From: Actinomycetota bacterium
GTDB lineage: Bacteria; Actinomycetota; Acidimicrobiia; IMCC26256; PALSA-555
Reading direction: 5' to 3'
NCBI GenBank assembly: GCA_003140175.1
Contig: PLJD01000081.1
Coordinates: forward strand, 1-52,118
DNA: 52,118 nucleotides
Shown here: piece by piece, positions 7,056-14,600 of the stretch
How the letters are laid out: each line of letters opens with the position of its first letter
How positions within the stretch are numbered: the stretch's first letter is position 1
Notes under the pieces: generated by a model
Told to the model about the DNA's origin: nothing
Seen by the model: only the letters and a program-made list of their open reading frames with translations
Database searches by the model: none
Program-made: the position numbers and the translations under genes

Positions 7056-7562
7056 CTAGGGGTTCAGCTCGGGCACCTGGCTGGTGGCGCTCATCGAGTA
7101 GCTCAGCCCCATGGGGGCGGTGAACCCGGGCGCGTCGTACGTCAAGGTGACCGAGGCGCTCAAGGGGGCTGAGCAGTTCCCGCCGCACGTCACCGTGATG
7201 TTGACCTTCCCCGCGACGTTCGGGCTCTGGGTGAGCTGCGTCGCAGTCTGGGTGCTTGCGCAGAGGGTCGCGGTGTTGACGGGCAGGTCGATGGCCGCTT
7301 TGGCGACCGTCTGCTCGATCGGGCCCGGCTGGCCCGACTCGCAGTACTTGCCGCCGGTGGGTATCACCAGCGGCGTCTCGATCGAGGCTGCCCGCGCGCC
7401 GGCGCTCGCGCCGTTGTGCAGCGCCGAGTTCTGGAAGAACAGGTAGCTGGCGCCGATCAGGCCGAAGATGACGGCCAGGGCGATCGGGACGACGAGCACG
7501 AACTCGATCAGGACCGAGCCCGATTCGCTCGGGCGACCACACGACCCCCGCCGTCGCGTCAT
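7056..7562 (-). CDS. TadE-like pilus/secretion protein
   Basis: A 168-residue protein whose N-terminus reads SGSVLIEFVLVVPIALAVIFGLIGASYLFF, the TadE signature of a glutamate inside a hydrophobic helix preceded by a short basic stretch. The rest is probably outside the membrane and has two cysteines spaced as C-GGN-C that may form a disulfide. The ATG at 7562 overlaps the stop codon of the TadG-like gene (ATGA), so translation is probably coupled; the longer frame to 7712 reads through that gene and is rejected. It is last of three Tad-type minor pseudopilin genes. No TadA ATPase or TadB/C platform is in the window. Confidence 0.8.
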   Translation of the reverse strand: MTRRRGSCGRPSESGSVLIEFVLVVPIALAVIFGLIGASYLFFQNSALHNGASAGARAASIETPLVIPTGGKYCESGQPGPIEQTVAKAAIDLPVNTATLCASTQTATQLTQSPNVAGKVNITVTCGGNCSAPLSASVTLTYDAPGFTAPMGLSYSMSATSQVPELNP

Positions 7563-9481
7563 CCGATGAAGGACAGGCGGCCCGCGCCCGGCAGCGAGAA
7601 GGGGTGACCGACGATCGTGATGGTCGTCCCGCCGTCGGTGTTGAAGTCGTCGACGATGCAGGTCCCGTTGATCGTGACCGTCCCGCCTGAGGGGGCGGGG
7701 CCGTCGGACCACCCCGCGCCGTACCCGGCTTGGAGTGTCCCGCCGGCGTAGAAGGGGATGCCGCCGCCCGTGCCGTCCCAGTAGTCCAGGGGAGCGCTGC
7801 CCCCGTAGTTGGTGAGCGAGGCGTTGTAGACGAGCCCGGTGATGTTGATGGACGCGGCGTCACCCGACTCGGCGTCAAAGCCGTAGTTCGCCTGGGTGGT
7901 GGCGTTCTGGTACAGGGCCACGCCGGCGGCCCCGTCGGAGCCGGCATAGCCGCCGGTCGTGGGACCTGACAGCGCCACGGTCGTGCCCGAGACGCCGCCG
8001 ACGATCAGCGACAGGTTGTCGCCGGTGCCGTAGAGGCCCGTGACCTGCTTGAACGACGAGTCGCCGTAGGCGATGACGCCGTAGGTCGTCGAGCTGGTGC
8101 CGCTACAGGCCGAGCCTGCGCTGCCGTCGACCTCGGGCTCCGGGGAGCCGTCTCCGCTCGGCGCGCTGGTCATCGTTCCCTTCGGGAGGCAGGGGGCCCC
8201 GTTGCCGCTCCCGCTGGCGACGAAGCCGCCGCTGCCGTTCGAGCCGGGCACGTTGCCAGCGAGGGGGTAGGGGGTGTTGGTGGCCAGCAGGACGTTGGAG
8301 CCGGTCACCGTCTCGCCCGAGGTCTGCGGGTCGATCCACACGCCCTTGTCGAAGCGGTAGATGCCGGGATAGGCGCCCTCACCCGCATACCCCGAGCAGT
8401 CGTCGAACCGCGCCGACCCGGTGATCTTGACCGGGTTCGTGTACTCGCCGGGCAGCAGGGTGCCCGAGCTCGGGCTGCTCGAATAGGTGACCGCGTTCAT
8501 CCCCGGGCAGGCGATGCTGGTGTTGAACGGGCTCGGGGGTGAGCCGGCCGACTGCAGGGGGTCGTTGATGGCCGCGACGGTCGGGTCGATCGCGTTGTAG
8601 CCCACCGTCACCTTCGCGCCGTTGTCGGTGCACGACAGGGCGTTGGTGGGTGTCGGGGCCGTGCCGTAGGCCGGACCACCCCCGTTGCCCTTGCCGACCG
8701 GCCCTTGGCTCGCGAAGCACTGGTCCAGCGGCCACAGCGGCTCGTTGTGGTACGTGCCGTCGTTCGCGTGGATCGTGCCGTAGACGTACAGGTTGCTGCC
8801 CGTCTTGGCGTCGACCGCGTCGTCGAACTCCCAGCCTTGCGAGGACACGCTCCACGGCTGGTTCTCGACGTCGGTGTTGAGGACCATGTCGCCGGAGACC
8901 ACGAACTGCCCGCTGCCGCCGCCAAGGGTCTCGTGCGGTCCGACCTTGTTCAGGGCCACGATCCCGATCGGCTGGCCCTGGATGGAGTTCGAGACGTCGC
9001 TCGATCCGTTGCCGGTCAGGGTGTTGATGCCGAGGATCTGAGCAAAGAACGGCGACCACACGGGGGTCGCGTCGACCAGGACGCCACAGGCTCCGGGTGG
9101 CGGGGACGCGGCCGCGTTGCTGCTGGTCGACGAGAAGTTCGACCCTTTGATCGGCTTTCCGGTGTCGTCGATGAACTGGCCGGTCCACGCGGACCCGATG
9201 GACGGCGCGTTGTCGCTGACCACGTGCTGGACGATGTCGACGAGCTGCTGCATGTTCGGCGGCGCGATGGACCCGTTGCAGACCGTCGATCCATTCAGCT
9301 GCTGGGCCGCGGCGAACGCGGCGAAGTCCGCGGCGTTCTGGGCCCGCCGAGTCTGGACGAAGCCGTAGCCGAGGTCGAGGGCGATCGCCAGCATGCCGAT
9401 GAGGATCGGCGTCGCGACAGCGAACAGGACGAGGATCGCACCGCGATCGTCGGGGCGCCGTCTGCGCACGCGGCCGATCAT
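7559..9481 (-). CDS. TadG-like Flp pilus assembly protein, large
   Basis: A 640-residue protein. Residues 10-60 match the TadG-like N-terminal domain: RGAILVLFAVATPILIGMLAIALDLGYGFVQTRRAQNAADFAAFAAAQQL, a membrane helix followed by the AD-AA-A pattern. The remaining 580 residues are rich in glycine, serine and threonine with scattered cysteines and are probably extracellular, perhaps a beta-rich shell. It overlaps the preceding TadE gene by ATGA at 9478-9481 and the following one at 7559-7562, making a tight three-gene operon. The large exported domain suggests a surface or adhesive role; that is inference. Confidence 0.78.
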   Translation of the reverse strand: MIGRVRRRRPDDRGAILVLFAVATPILIGMLAIALDLGYGFVQTRRAQNAADFAAFAAAQQLNGSTVCNGSIAPPNMQQLVDIVQHVVSDNAPSIGSAWTGQFIDDTGKPIKGSNFSSTSSNAAASPPPGACGVLVDATPVWSPFFAQILGINTLTGNGSSDVSNSIQGQPIGIVALNKVGPHETLGGGSGQFVVSGDMVLNTDVENQPWSVSSQGWEFDDAVDAKTGSNLYVYGTIHANDGTYHNEPLWPLDQCFASQGPVGKGNGGGPAYGTAPTPTNALSCTDNGAKVTVGYNAIDPTVAAINDPLQSAGSPPSPFNTSIACPGMNAVTYSSSPSSGTLLPGEYTNPVKITGSARFDDCSGYAGEGAYPGIYRFDKGVWIDPQTSGETVTGSNVLLATNTPYPLAGNVPGSNGSGGFVASGSGNGAPCLPKGTMTSAPSGDGSPEPEVDGSAGSACSGTSSTTYGVIAYGDSSFKQVTGLYGTGDNLSLIVGGVSGTTVALSGPTTGGYAGSDGAAGVALYQNATTQANYGFDAESGDAASINITGLVYNASLTNYGGSAPLDYWDGTGGGIPFYAGGTLQAGYGAGWSDGPAPSGGTVTINGTCIVDDFNTDGGTTITIVGHPFSLPGAGRLSFIG

Positions 9482-10080
9482 GTGAACCTCGCGGTGGCAG
9501 ACGTGGTCACGGTCATGTTCCAGACGAACGGCATCGCCATAACGTGAGCGTTCGAGATCGTGATCGTGACGGTGTTGATTGATGCGCCGGAGCCGTTGAG
9601 GTTGTCCGTCGCCTGTGCCATCTTCACGTAGTCAGCAGCTGCTGGGTTCGTGTTCTGGTACACGTTGTTGACGTTCTCCTCCTGGTTCACGGCCGTCGTC
9701 GCGTCGTTCCACGCGTTCGCTGACTGGCCGCCCTCGATGTCGTTGGCGGCCTTGATCGCGCCGGCGCGCGCAGCGCTCGTGAGACGGATGCTCTCCTGCA
9801 TAGCGTCCCAGCCGGTGAACGCGACGCCCAGCATGACGAGGATGAGCGGCAGGATGAGCACCATCTCGACCATGGCCGCGCCGCTCTCCGCTCTGGGTCC
9901 CTCTGCGCGACGGTGGCGCGGTGGCGCTTCCGCGCCCGAGCGGCGGCGGAGGAGCCGAACTCTGCGGCGCGCCGTGGCGTTACCCATGAGCGCCGCGCCC
10001 CGCTGGTCGCGGCGCCTCCCGGACCGAGCGTGATTGAACGGCAACCGGCCCTCTGAGCTCCTGATACCACCACGAGTCAT
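9478..10080 (-). CDS. TadE-family protein
   Basis: A 200-residue frame with an arginine-rich N-terminal third, then ESGAAMVEMVLILPLILVMLGVAFTGWDAMQESIRLTSAARAGAIKAAND, the TadE helix with its glutamate. The start is uncertain: ATG at 10080 gives a 65-residue basic leader, whereas ATG at 9987 gives a shorter one. The remainder is likely exported. It is the first gene of the tad-like operon and overlaps the next gene by ATGA. The neighbouring promoter region is shared divergently with the AbrB-like gene. Confidence 0.75.
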   Translation of the reverse strand: MTRGGIRSSEGRLPFNHARSGRRRDQRGAALMGNATARRRVRLLRRRSGAEAPPRHRRAEGPRAESGAAMVEMVLILPLILVMLGVAFTGWDAMQESIRLTSAARAGAIKAANDIEGGQSANAWNDATTAVNQEENVNNVYQNTNPAAADYVKMAQATDNLNGSGASINTVTITISNAHVMAMPFVWNMTVTTSATARFT

Positions 10081-10255
10081 GAGCGTGTGTTGCCCTCACC
10101 AAGAGGCCCGCCGTGGTCCTGTATCGGCAGCGCTGTGACGGGACCACATCGGCCGGGCGTCAAGAAAACATCAGAAAATCGCGCGTCCTCCGCGTTCGAG
10201 GCGGCCGATACGGGCGGGGAGGCGCTGACCGTGCTCGCGGAGGGCGGCCCGGACC

Positions 10256-10269
10256 TCGTGATATCACGA
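10256..10269. promoter_or_regulatory. Perfect palindrome TCGTGATATCACGA
   Basis: A 14-bp perfect palindrome centred about 58 bp before the -10 box of the toxin-antitoxin operon and in the gap shared with the tad-like genes. AbrB-type antitoxins usually bind a palindrome near their own promoter, so this is a candidate autoregulatory operator. Confidence 0.5.
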
Positions 10270-10319
10270 CCGGTACCGCCGCCGACGCGATGCGAGCTCG
10301 GCGTGGTCTGAACTCGCTC

Positions 10320-10325
10320 TATACT
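10320..10325 (+). promoter_or_regulatory. -10 box TATACT, leaderless start
   Basis: TATACT ends 6 nt before the ATG at 10332. That spacing puts transcription initiation at or next to the start codon, so the mRNA is expected to be leaderless. No Shine-Dalgarno sequence is present. Confidence 0.6.
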
Positions 10326-10331
10326 TGTGGA

Positions 10332-10586
10332 ATGACCAAGTTACAAGACAAGCCAGCTCGATATCGAGTGTCGGCCCGGGGCCAGTTCTCACTGCCCGCC
10401 AGCGCCCGGCGGCGCTGGGGCATCGAGGGCGGCGGCGATATCGAGGTCTTCGATCTGGGGGAGGCGGTGGTGATCTTCCCGGGCGGACCCGGCACGGCCC
10501 GCCGAGCGTTGGCGCAGGCCCTCGACGCCCACTGCTATGAGGAGCTCGTCAGACGCATCGACGATTCTGATCTTCGTGACGAGTGA
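10332..10586 (+). CDS. AbrB/MazE-like antitoxin
   Basis: An 84-residue protein with the swapped-hairpin AbrB fold pattern: YRVSARGQFSLPASARRRWGIEGGGDIEVFDLGEAVVIFPGG. The RGQ-SLPA-R block is the DNA-contacting loop. The C-terminal 30 residues, rich in charged residues, probably wrap the partner toxin. The next gene starts inside its stop codon (ATGA at 10583), the usual antitoxin-first arrangement. It likely represses its own promoter through the palindrome at 10256. Confidence 0.8.
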   Translation: MTKLQDKPARYRVSARGQFSLPASARRRWGIEGGGDIEVFDLGEAVVIFPGGPGTARRALAQALDAHCYEELVRRIDDSDLRDE

Positions 10587-11023
10587 AGGTCCTCATCGAC
10601 GACCGCTTGCTGCGGTCGGTACTGCTGGAACGCGAGCCAGCCGGGCTGCGGCGGGTCCGTCGCACGGACGAGCTCTGGACCACCGGCGCGTGGCTCTACC
10701 GGCTCTGCCAAGCGGTCGCAGACCCGACGGTGCAGGGCGCTCTCAGTGGCCCGCTGGCTGAGTTGCCACCCGAGTTGCGCACGGAGGTGACCGCCAAGCT
10801 CGTGACCCTTCCGCCGGAGGTCGCAACCGTGTCCGTGCGTGAGCTGGCCTGGGACATGGGCCAGCTGGTGCATCGCCATCCGCTGAACTTCGTCGCCCTC
10901 GAAGCGCTCGCGGCCGCTCGTCGCGTCGGTGCGGCAATCTGTGTCGGTGTCGGGAATGTGTCGCCGCGCCTCGAGGCCGCTGCCGCGGCGGAACGAGTTC
11001 GGTTTCGGGTCATCCAGGCCTGA
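10583..11023 (+). CDS. PIN-like putative toxin
   Basis: A 146-residue protein translationally coupled to the AbrB-like antitoxin. The N-terminus KVLIDDRLLRSVLL resembles the first strand of PIN nucleases with its aspartate, and the later VALEALAAARRVGAAICVGV resembles the helix-strand that precedes the last acidic site. The canonical TNxxDF ending is missing and the middle acidic residues are not obvious, so this is a diverged member. If active it would cleave RNA. The assignment rests on operon position and weak motifs; it could be a different RNase-fold toxin. Confidence 0.6.
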   Translation: MKVLIDDRLLRSVLLEREPAGLRRVRRTDELWTTGAWLYRLCQAVADPTVQGALSGPLAELPPELRTEVTAKLVTLPPEVATVSVRELAWDMGQLVHRHPLNFVALEALAAARRVGAAICVGVGNVSPRLEAAAAAERVRFRVIQA

Positions 11024-11119
11024 GCGGATCGTATGTTCAATCTCGAGGATGATTCGTTGTCATCCGTGTGATGCCGCTTCGACCGAACTTGAGTTCGCTC
11101 GCTTGCTGAGCTGATTGGA

Positions 11120-11392
11120 ATGCCCCGAACCAATGAACAGCTCGAACAGGCCGCAGCCGAAGCCGAGGCCTGGCTCGATCGCGTTGTCCCCGATGAGCTC
11201 GGACCACCCGAAGGCATCGCGGACTTTCGCCGCGTCGCCGCTGCGATGACACACCTCGGCGAGGCCGAGAACAAGCTCCGCGACATGGTCGCCGCTGCCC
11301 GGGCGAATGGATATAGCTGGGGATGCATCTCCCTCGTCGTCGGCGTCTCGAAGCAGGCCGCGCGCGAACGTTTCGGCACGACCGGCAGATGA
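11120..11392 (+). CDS. Small HTH-like hypothetical protein
   Basis: A 90-residue protein. Residues 1-60 look helical and acidic. The C-terminus, NGYSWGCISLVVGVSKQAARERFG, matches the helix-turn-helix pattern common in actinobacterial small proteins (W--I---LGVSKQAA--RFG). It probably binds DNA and may regulate nearby accessory genes. The start is the first ATG of the frame, with no convincing ribosome-binding site. Nothing else is recognisable. Confidence 0.55.
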   Translation: MPRTNEQLEQAAAEAEAWLDRVVPDELGPPEGIADFRRVAAAMTHLGEAENKLRDMVAAARANGYSWGCISLVVGVSKQAARERFGTTGR

Positions 11393-11548
11393 TCCAGACC
11401 GATAGCTCCCGGCGCCTGCTGCGGTCGCGCCCCGGCGCCGCGTTCCTCTGGCGGGCGAGCAGCCCAGCTGCAACCTGACATTTCCGTCAGGCATTGGGCC
11501 GCGGCTGGGCCGCGGGAGAACAAAAAACGCCGAGAACGACTGCAAACT

Positions 11549-11588
11549 ACCGACAAGCGTTTTCGCACGTCGGAAGCAATTTCGCGCC
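11549..11588 (+). repeat. Diverged element-end module before scar C
   Basis: ACCGACAAGCGTTTTCGCACGTCGG followed by AATTTCG resembles the modules at 3408 and 6470 but with several changes. It ends 28 nt before the tRNA-derived anticodon stem, comparable with the 27-nt gap at scars A and B. Confidence 0.45.
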
Positions 11589-11615
11589 AAGAGTCGGAGC
11601 GCAACGAACCGTCTG

Positions 11616-11666
11616 ACTTCCTTGACGCGGAAGGGGTCAGAGGTTCAAATCCTCTACCGCCCACCA
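11616..11666 (+). pseudogene. tRNA-Val(GAC) 3' portion, att scar C
   Basis: A well-formed 3' portion: anticodon arm CTTCC-TTGACGC-GGAAG with anticodon GAC (valine), variable loop GGGTC, T-arm AGAGG-TTCAAAT-CCTCT, acceptor strand ACCGCCC, discriminator A and CCA. The 5' half is missing: no GGGCGGT acceptor strand occurs upstream. It is therefore an attachment copy, not a functional tRNA gene. An integrase N-terminal remnant begins 95 nt downstream, as in elements that place int next to the tRNA. Confidence 0.8.
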
Positions 11667-11761
11667 CGGTCCCGCAGGCCAGAACGCATATACGCAGTCG
11701 CTCCGCCGCCTGCCATCTCCATATCTCACACAACAACCCACAAAACGTGGAGGGATCAAGG

Positions 11762-11983
11762 ATGGCGGGAAGCGTCAGACCACGAGGTCCGGGCCGCTTT
11801 GAGATCCGAGCCTGGGCTGGGATCGACATCAGGACGGGCAAGCGCAAGCAGATCTCTTGAGTTGTGAGCGCAACGTCGCGACGGGCTGCCCAGAGGCTTG
11901 CAGACAAGCTCGTGGCCGGCATCGAACGCGGCATCGTCACGCCCAAAGACGTCACGGCAGCAACACCAGCGGCGATTGAGTAG
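11762..11983 (+). pseudogene. Tyrosine integrase N-terminal remnant with TGA
   Basis: From ATG at 11762 the frame gives MAGSVRPRGPGRFEIRAWAG, IDIRTGKRKQIS, a TGA at 11858-11860, then VVSATSRRAAQRLADKLVAGIERG and a TAG at 11981. This is the arm-binding N-terminal domain of actinobacterial integrases; the TGA sits where an arginine codon (CGA) is expected. A good ribosome-binding site (GGAGGG) precedes it. The core-binding and catalytic domains are missing, and the next gene's 3' end follows within 8 nt. It may be the other end of the C-terminal integrase fragment at 14199. Confidence 0.68.
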
Positions 11984-11990
11984 ACGTGGG

Positions 11991-12911
11991 TTAGGGGATC
12001 AGGACGATCTTGCCATGGGTGTGCCGCCCCTCGAGCTCGGCGAAGGCGTCGCGGACCTCCTCCATTGGGTAGGTCGCGGCGATGGGGATCTCGATCCGGC
12101 CTGACGCGACGAGCTCGGCCATCTGCGACAGCACGTCGGCCGTCGAAGCGTTCCCGCTCCCCTCGGTCTTTGCCCCGACCTCTTGTGCCTTCGCACGCGA
12201 GATGATGGTGTCAATGCGGTCAGGTTCGACCCCAAGGTCGACGGCTAGCTGCACGTACTCTGGCCCGAAGAGGTCGATGAAGGCGTCGATACCGTCCGGC
12301 GCGGCGGCCCTCAGGCGGTCGATGAGCCCCTCACCGTAGGCAACCGGGATGGCACCGTGCGCGCTGAGCCAGCCGTGATTGGCCTTCGACGCGATGCCGA
12401 GCACGGTCGCCTCCTTTGTTCGCAGCAGCTGGACGATGACGGAGCCGACCCCGCCGGCTGCCGCCGACACCGCGACGGTGTCGCCCCGATCGGCACCGAC
12501 GGCCCGCACGGCGGCGTACGCCGTGCACGCCACCACATAGAGCGAGCCGGCGACCTCCCAGCTCAACTTCGCCGGCTTGGGAATCAACTGGGGCGCCGGG
12601 ACCGTGACGTACTCGGCGTGGCTGGAGCGTTGCCACGACCAGCCCAGCACCTCGTCGCCCACGGCGAACTGGGCGACCGCGTCGCCGACCGCGCTGACGA
12701 CGCCGGCGAGATCGCTGCCCTGCCCGGACGGAAACGTCGCCGGGAACATCGCCTCGAGCGCCCCGGCCCGGATCGCCACCTCGCCAGGATTGATCCCGGC
12801 CGCGCGGACCTGCACGATGACCTCCTCGACCGACGGCGAAGGAACTTCAACATCGGCGATGTAGAGGACATCGCGGTCGCCGTAGTGGTCGAATCGCACT
12901 GCTCGGGCCAT
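11991..12911 (-). CDS. Zinc-independent MDR oxidoreductase (quinone reductase-like)
   Basis: A 306-residue medium-chain dehydrogenase. The N-terminal GroES-like domain contains VRAAGINPGEVAIRAG and GSDLAGVVSAVGDAV; the Rossmann motif is SAAAGGVGSVIVQLL near residue 150. Structural zinc cysteines are absent, which places it with NADPH:quinone reductase/crotonyl reductase-type MDRs. The ATG at 12911 is preceded by GGAAGGAGGG, which decides the start; a longer frame exists to 12968. It lies inside the element-scar region with no operon partner, so it is probably cargo. Confidence 0.85.
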   Translation of the reverse strand: MARAVRFDHYGDRDVLYIADVEVPSPSVEEVIVQVRAAGINPGEVAIRAGALEAMFPATFPSGQGSDLAGVVSAVGDAVAQFAVGDEVLGWSWQRSSHAEYVTVPAPQLIPKPAKLSWEVAGSLYVVACTAYAAVRAVGADRGDTVAVSAAAGGVGSVIVQLLRTKEATVLGIASKANHGWLSAHGAIPVAYGEGLIDRLRAAAPDGIDAFIDLFGPEYVQLAVDLGVEPDRIDTIISRAKAQEVGAKTEGSGNASTADVLSQMAELVASGRIEIPIAATYPMEEVRDAFAELEGRHTHGKIVLIP

Positions 12912-13184
12912 GGTTCGAGAGCCCTCCTTCCCGATCAATGCCCGCGAAAGGTGTCCGCAGGCACGCACCAGCGTTCCACAGCTCCGTCTTGCCCTAATCC
13001 AAACCGCAGAGAAGGGTCACGATGCTCAGCTCCTACGCAGAACCGGAGCCTTCGGCATCACCACCTACTGAGCGACGGCCTCCGCACGCCAGCGTCGAGG
13101 CCTGCGTCAATCACCGAACCGGCCTGAATCGGCAGCCCCGATCCGCCCAATTTCCCCCAGCCGGGAGCGGCCGTTGGAACGGCT

Positions 13185-13304
13185 CAGGTCCGTGCCAAGT
13201 CCGTGGAACGTCGAAAAGCGTTCCAAACCAACGACAAACAACGAGTGCGTCCAGGAGTTCGGACGCTGTGGGGGAGGAGACGACCTCATGACGTAATCGA
13301 GCGA
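13185..13304. repeat. Imperfect direct repeat R, copy 2
   Basis: This copy has the GTCCGT pair at 13188 and 13199, one CAACGACAAA unit, and the GAGTGCGTCCAGGAGTTCGG to ATCGAGCGA stretch shared with 1268-1397. It is 10 bp shorter because it lacks one repeat unit. The two copies bracket about 12 kb of accessory genes. Confidence 0.75.
13188..13204. promoter_or_regulatory. GTCCGT pair, 11-bp phased (site 4)
   Basis: GTCCGT starts at 13188 and 13199, with the same GCCAA spacer as site 1. It is part of repeat R copy 2. Confidence 0.5.
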
Positions 13305-13400
13305 GCTGCCCAGTGCGAGACGACTGCGCCGCGTTCGCACGGCGAGTGCACGCCGTCGGGTGGTGGAGCGGGAGCTGGCGCGGGCAGTGAGGGAGGGGGG

Positions 13401-13499
13401 CTACAGGTTGAGCGCCCGCTTCAGCAGGTCGTACGCGTAGTTGGCGAGCACTTTGTTCTCGCTGGCGATAAACCTCTTGCGGGATTGCGATTCTGTCAC
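13401..13499 (-). CDS. Short ORF or gene tail, unknown
   Basis: A 32-codon frame beginning GTG at 13499 encodes a basic start (TESQSRKRF) and a helical end, ENKVLANYAYDLLKRALNL. It may be the surviving C-terminus of a lost gene rather than a real small protein. No family is recognised and there is no strong ribosome-binding site. Confidence 0.25.
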   Translation of the reverse strand: MTESQSRKRFIASENKVLANYAYDLLKRALNL

Positions 13500-13568
13500 C
13501 TGACTCGATAATGGAACCAAGACGGTGACTTCTTGTCGGATCCCACGGGAAATGTTTAATTCCGTGGA

Positions 13569-13967
13569 TTAGCTCTTGGCTTTGGACTTGTTCAGGGTCA
13601 CGGCGGCGCGAACGAGAGTCTTCAACGCCTTCTCGTTTATCTTCTCGCCCTCGTGGAAGTCGATGGCACGCCTTGTGTTCCCGTCAAGACTGGAGTTGAA
13701 GAGGCCCGAAGGATCCTTCAGAGCCGCCCCCTTGGCGAAGGTCATCTTCACGACCTTCTTGTAAGTCTCGCCTGTGCAGATCAATCCGTCGTGTGACCAC
13801 ACCGGAACCCCTCGCCACTTCCACTCCTCGACGACTTCGGGATCGGCTGCCTTGACTAAGGTACGGAGCCGACTGAGCATCTTGCCCCGCCAGTCGCCTA
13901 GCTCCTTGATTCTCGCGTCTATCAGCTGAGAAGGACACTTGCTTTTCTGCGCCCCGCTCTTCTCCAT
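13569..13967 (-). CDS. DUF1801 domain protein
   Basis: A 132-residue soluble protein of the DUF1801/YdhG-like family, seen in the pattern LRTLVKAADPEVVEEWKWRGVPVWSHDGLICTGETYKKVVKMTFAKGA, with a later DGNTRRAIDF. The fold binds small molecules or acts as a chaperone-like unit, but no function is established. The coding sequence and its flanks are visibly lower in G+C than the surroundings (AAG and TTT codons are common), consistent with recent transfer. The start ATG at 13967 opens with a hydrophilic MEKSGAQKSK. Confidence 0.85.
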   Translation of the reverse strand: MEKSGAQKSKCPSQLIDARIKELGDWRGKMLSRLRTLVKAADPEVVEEWKWRGVPVWSHDGLICTGETYKKVVKMTFAKGAALKDPSGLFNSSLDGNTRRAIDFHEGEKINEKALKTLVRAAVTLNKSKAKS

Positions 13968-14056
13968 GCCCGTTTCTCTTCCTTAGTCCCGAGGCCTTGA
14001 TAAATGGGGGTCATCCCCACCGTGCCGATTCTACCTGGAGCTGCGGTTAACCGGCT

Positions 14057-14212
14057 CTACGCGACCAGCCGTGGGGGACGGCCCCCGATTCGAGCAGTGG
14101 GCCGAGTGTTCCATTCCACGCCTGAGTGGAGCAACAGCCGAAGCCGATAGTGCTCGAAGTTCCGCAGGCCGCGGGCGACCCGGCGGAGCTTCTCGGTGAT
14201 GAGGTTCTGGCT
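14057..14212 (-). pseudogene. ISL3-family transposase C-terminal remnant
   Basis: Fifty-one codons and a stop read QNLITEKLRRVARGLRNFEHY, RLRLLLHSGVEWNTRPTARIGGRPPRLVA. This is the conserved C-terminal end of ISL3/IS204-type DDE transposases. The rest of the element, its catalytic residues and terminal repeats are missing. The fragment ends abruptly at about 14212, exactly where the integrase remnant on the other strand begins. Confidence 0.68.
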
Positions 14213-14600
14213 ACAGGTCCGTCACATTGACTTTCTCGCCCGCATCATTCGTGTGGAGCAGCAACTCATCACGCTCAGCGGACCTCCGTCGGACGGGCAC
14301 CGAAGACACCCTCCAAGTGTCCGTGCGGTTCCGGTCCCAAACGTTCTCGTCGAAGAATGGGCCGCCCATTTCGAGGCTGAGCGTCTGACACCGGAGCAGT
14401 CCGAGAGGCTGCTCTTCACGACGCCGCGGGGAGACCCAATCAGACGGAATCGGTTCGGCGAAGCTTGGCAGCGAGCCGTGAACCTGGCTCAGGTTCCCGC
14501 CGGGACGCCCTTCCATGCGCTGCGGCATTACTACGCGAGTCTCTTGATCCGTCACGGCGAGTCGGTGAAGGTCGTACCCAAGGGCGCAGGCGGCGGCCTG
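14199..14600 (+). pseudogene. Tyrosine integrase C-terminal remnant
   Basis: The frame from 14199 contains LQVRHIDFLARIIRVEQQLITLSG, then VPVPNVLVEEW, ERLLFTTPRGDPIRRNRFGEAW and TPFHALRHYYASLLIRHGESVKVV. The HALRHYYAS block holds the catalytic His and Arg of box II. After VKVV the expected LGH and terminal tyrosine are not in this frame; only degraded sequence follows. The N-terminal two thirds are missing, replaced by the transposase remnant at 14212. This is a dead integrase that could once have joined the N-terminal piece at 11762. Confidence 0.7.

Noticed and set aside
8705-9547. Plus-strand frame of 280 residues opposite the TadG-like gene
   Set aside because: Composition is rich in R, V, D and L with no motif, and the minus strand has a clear TadG-like domain and coupled neighbours.
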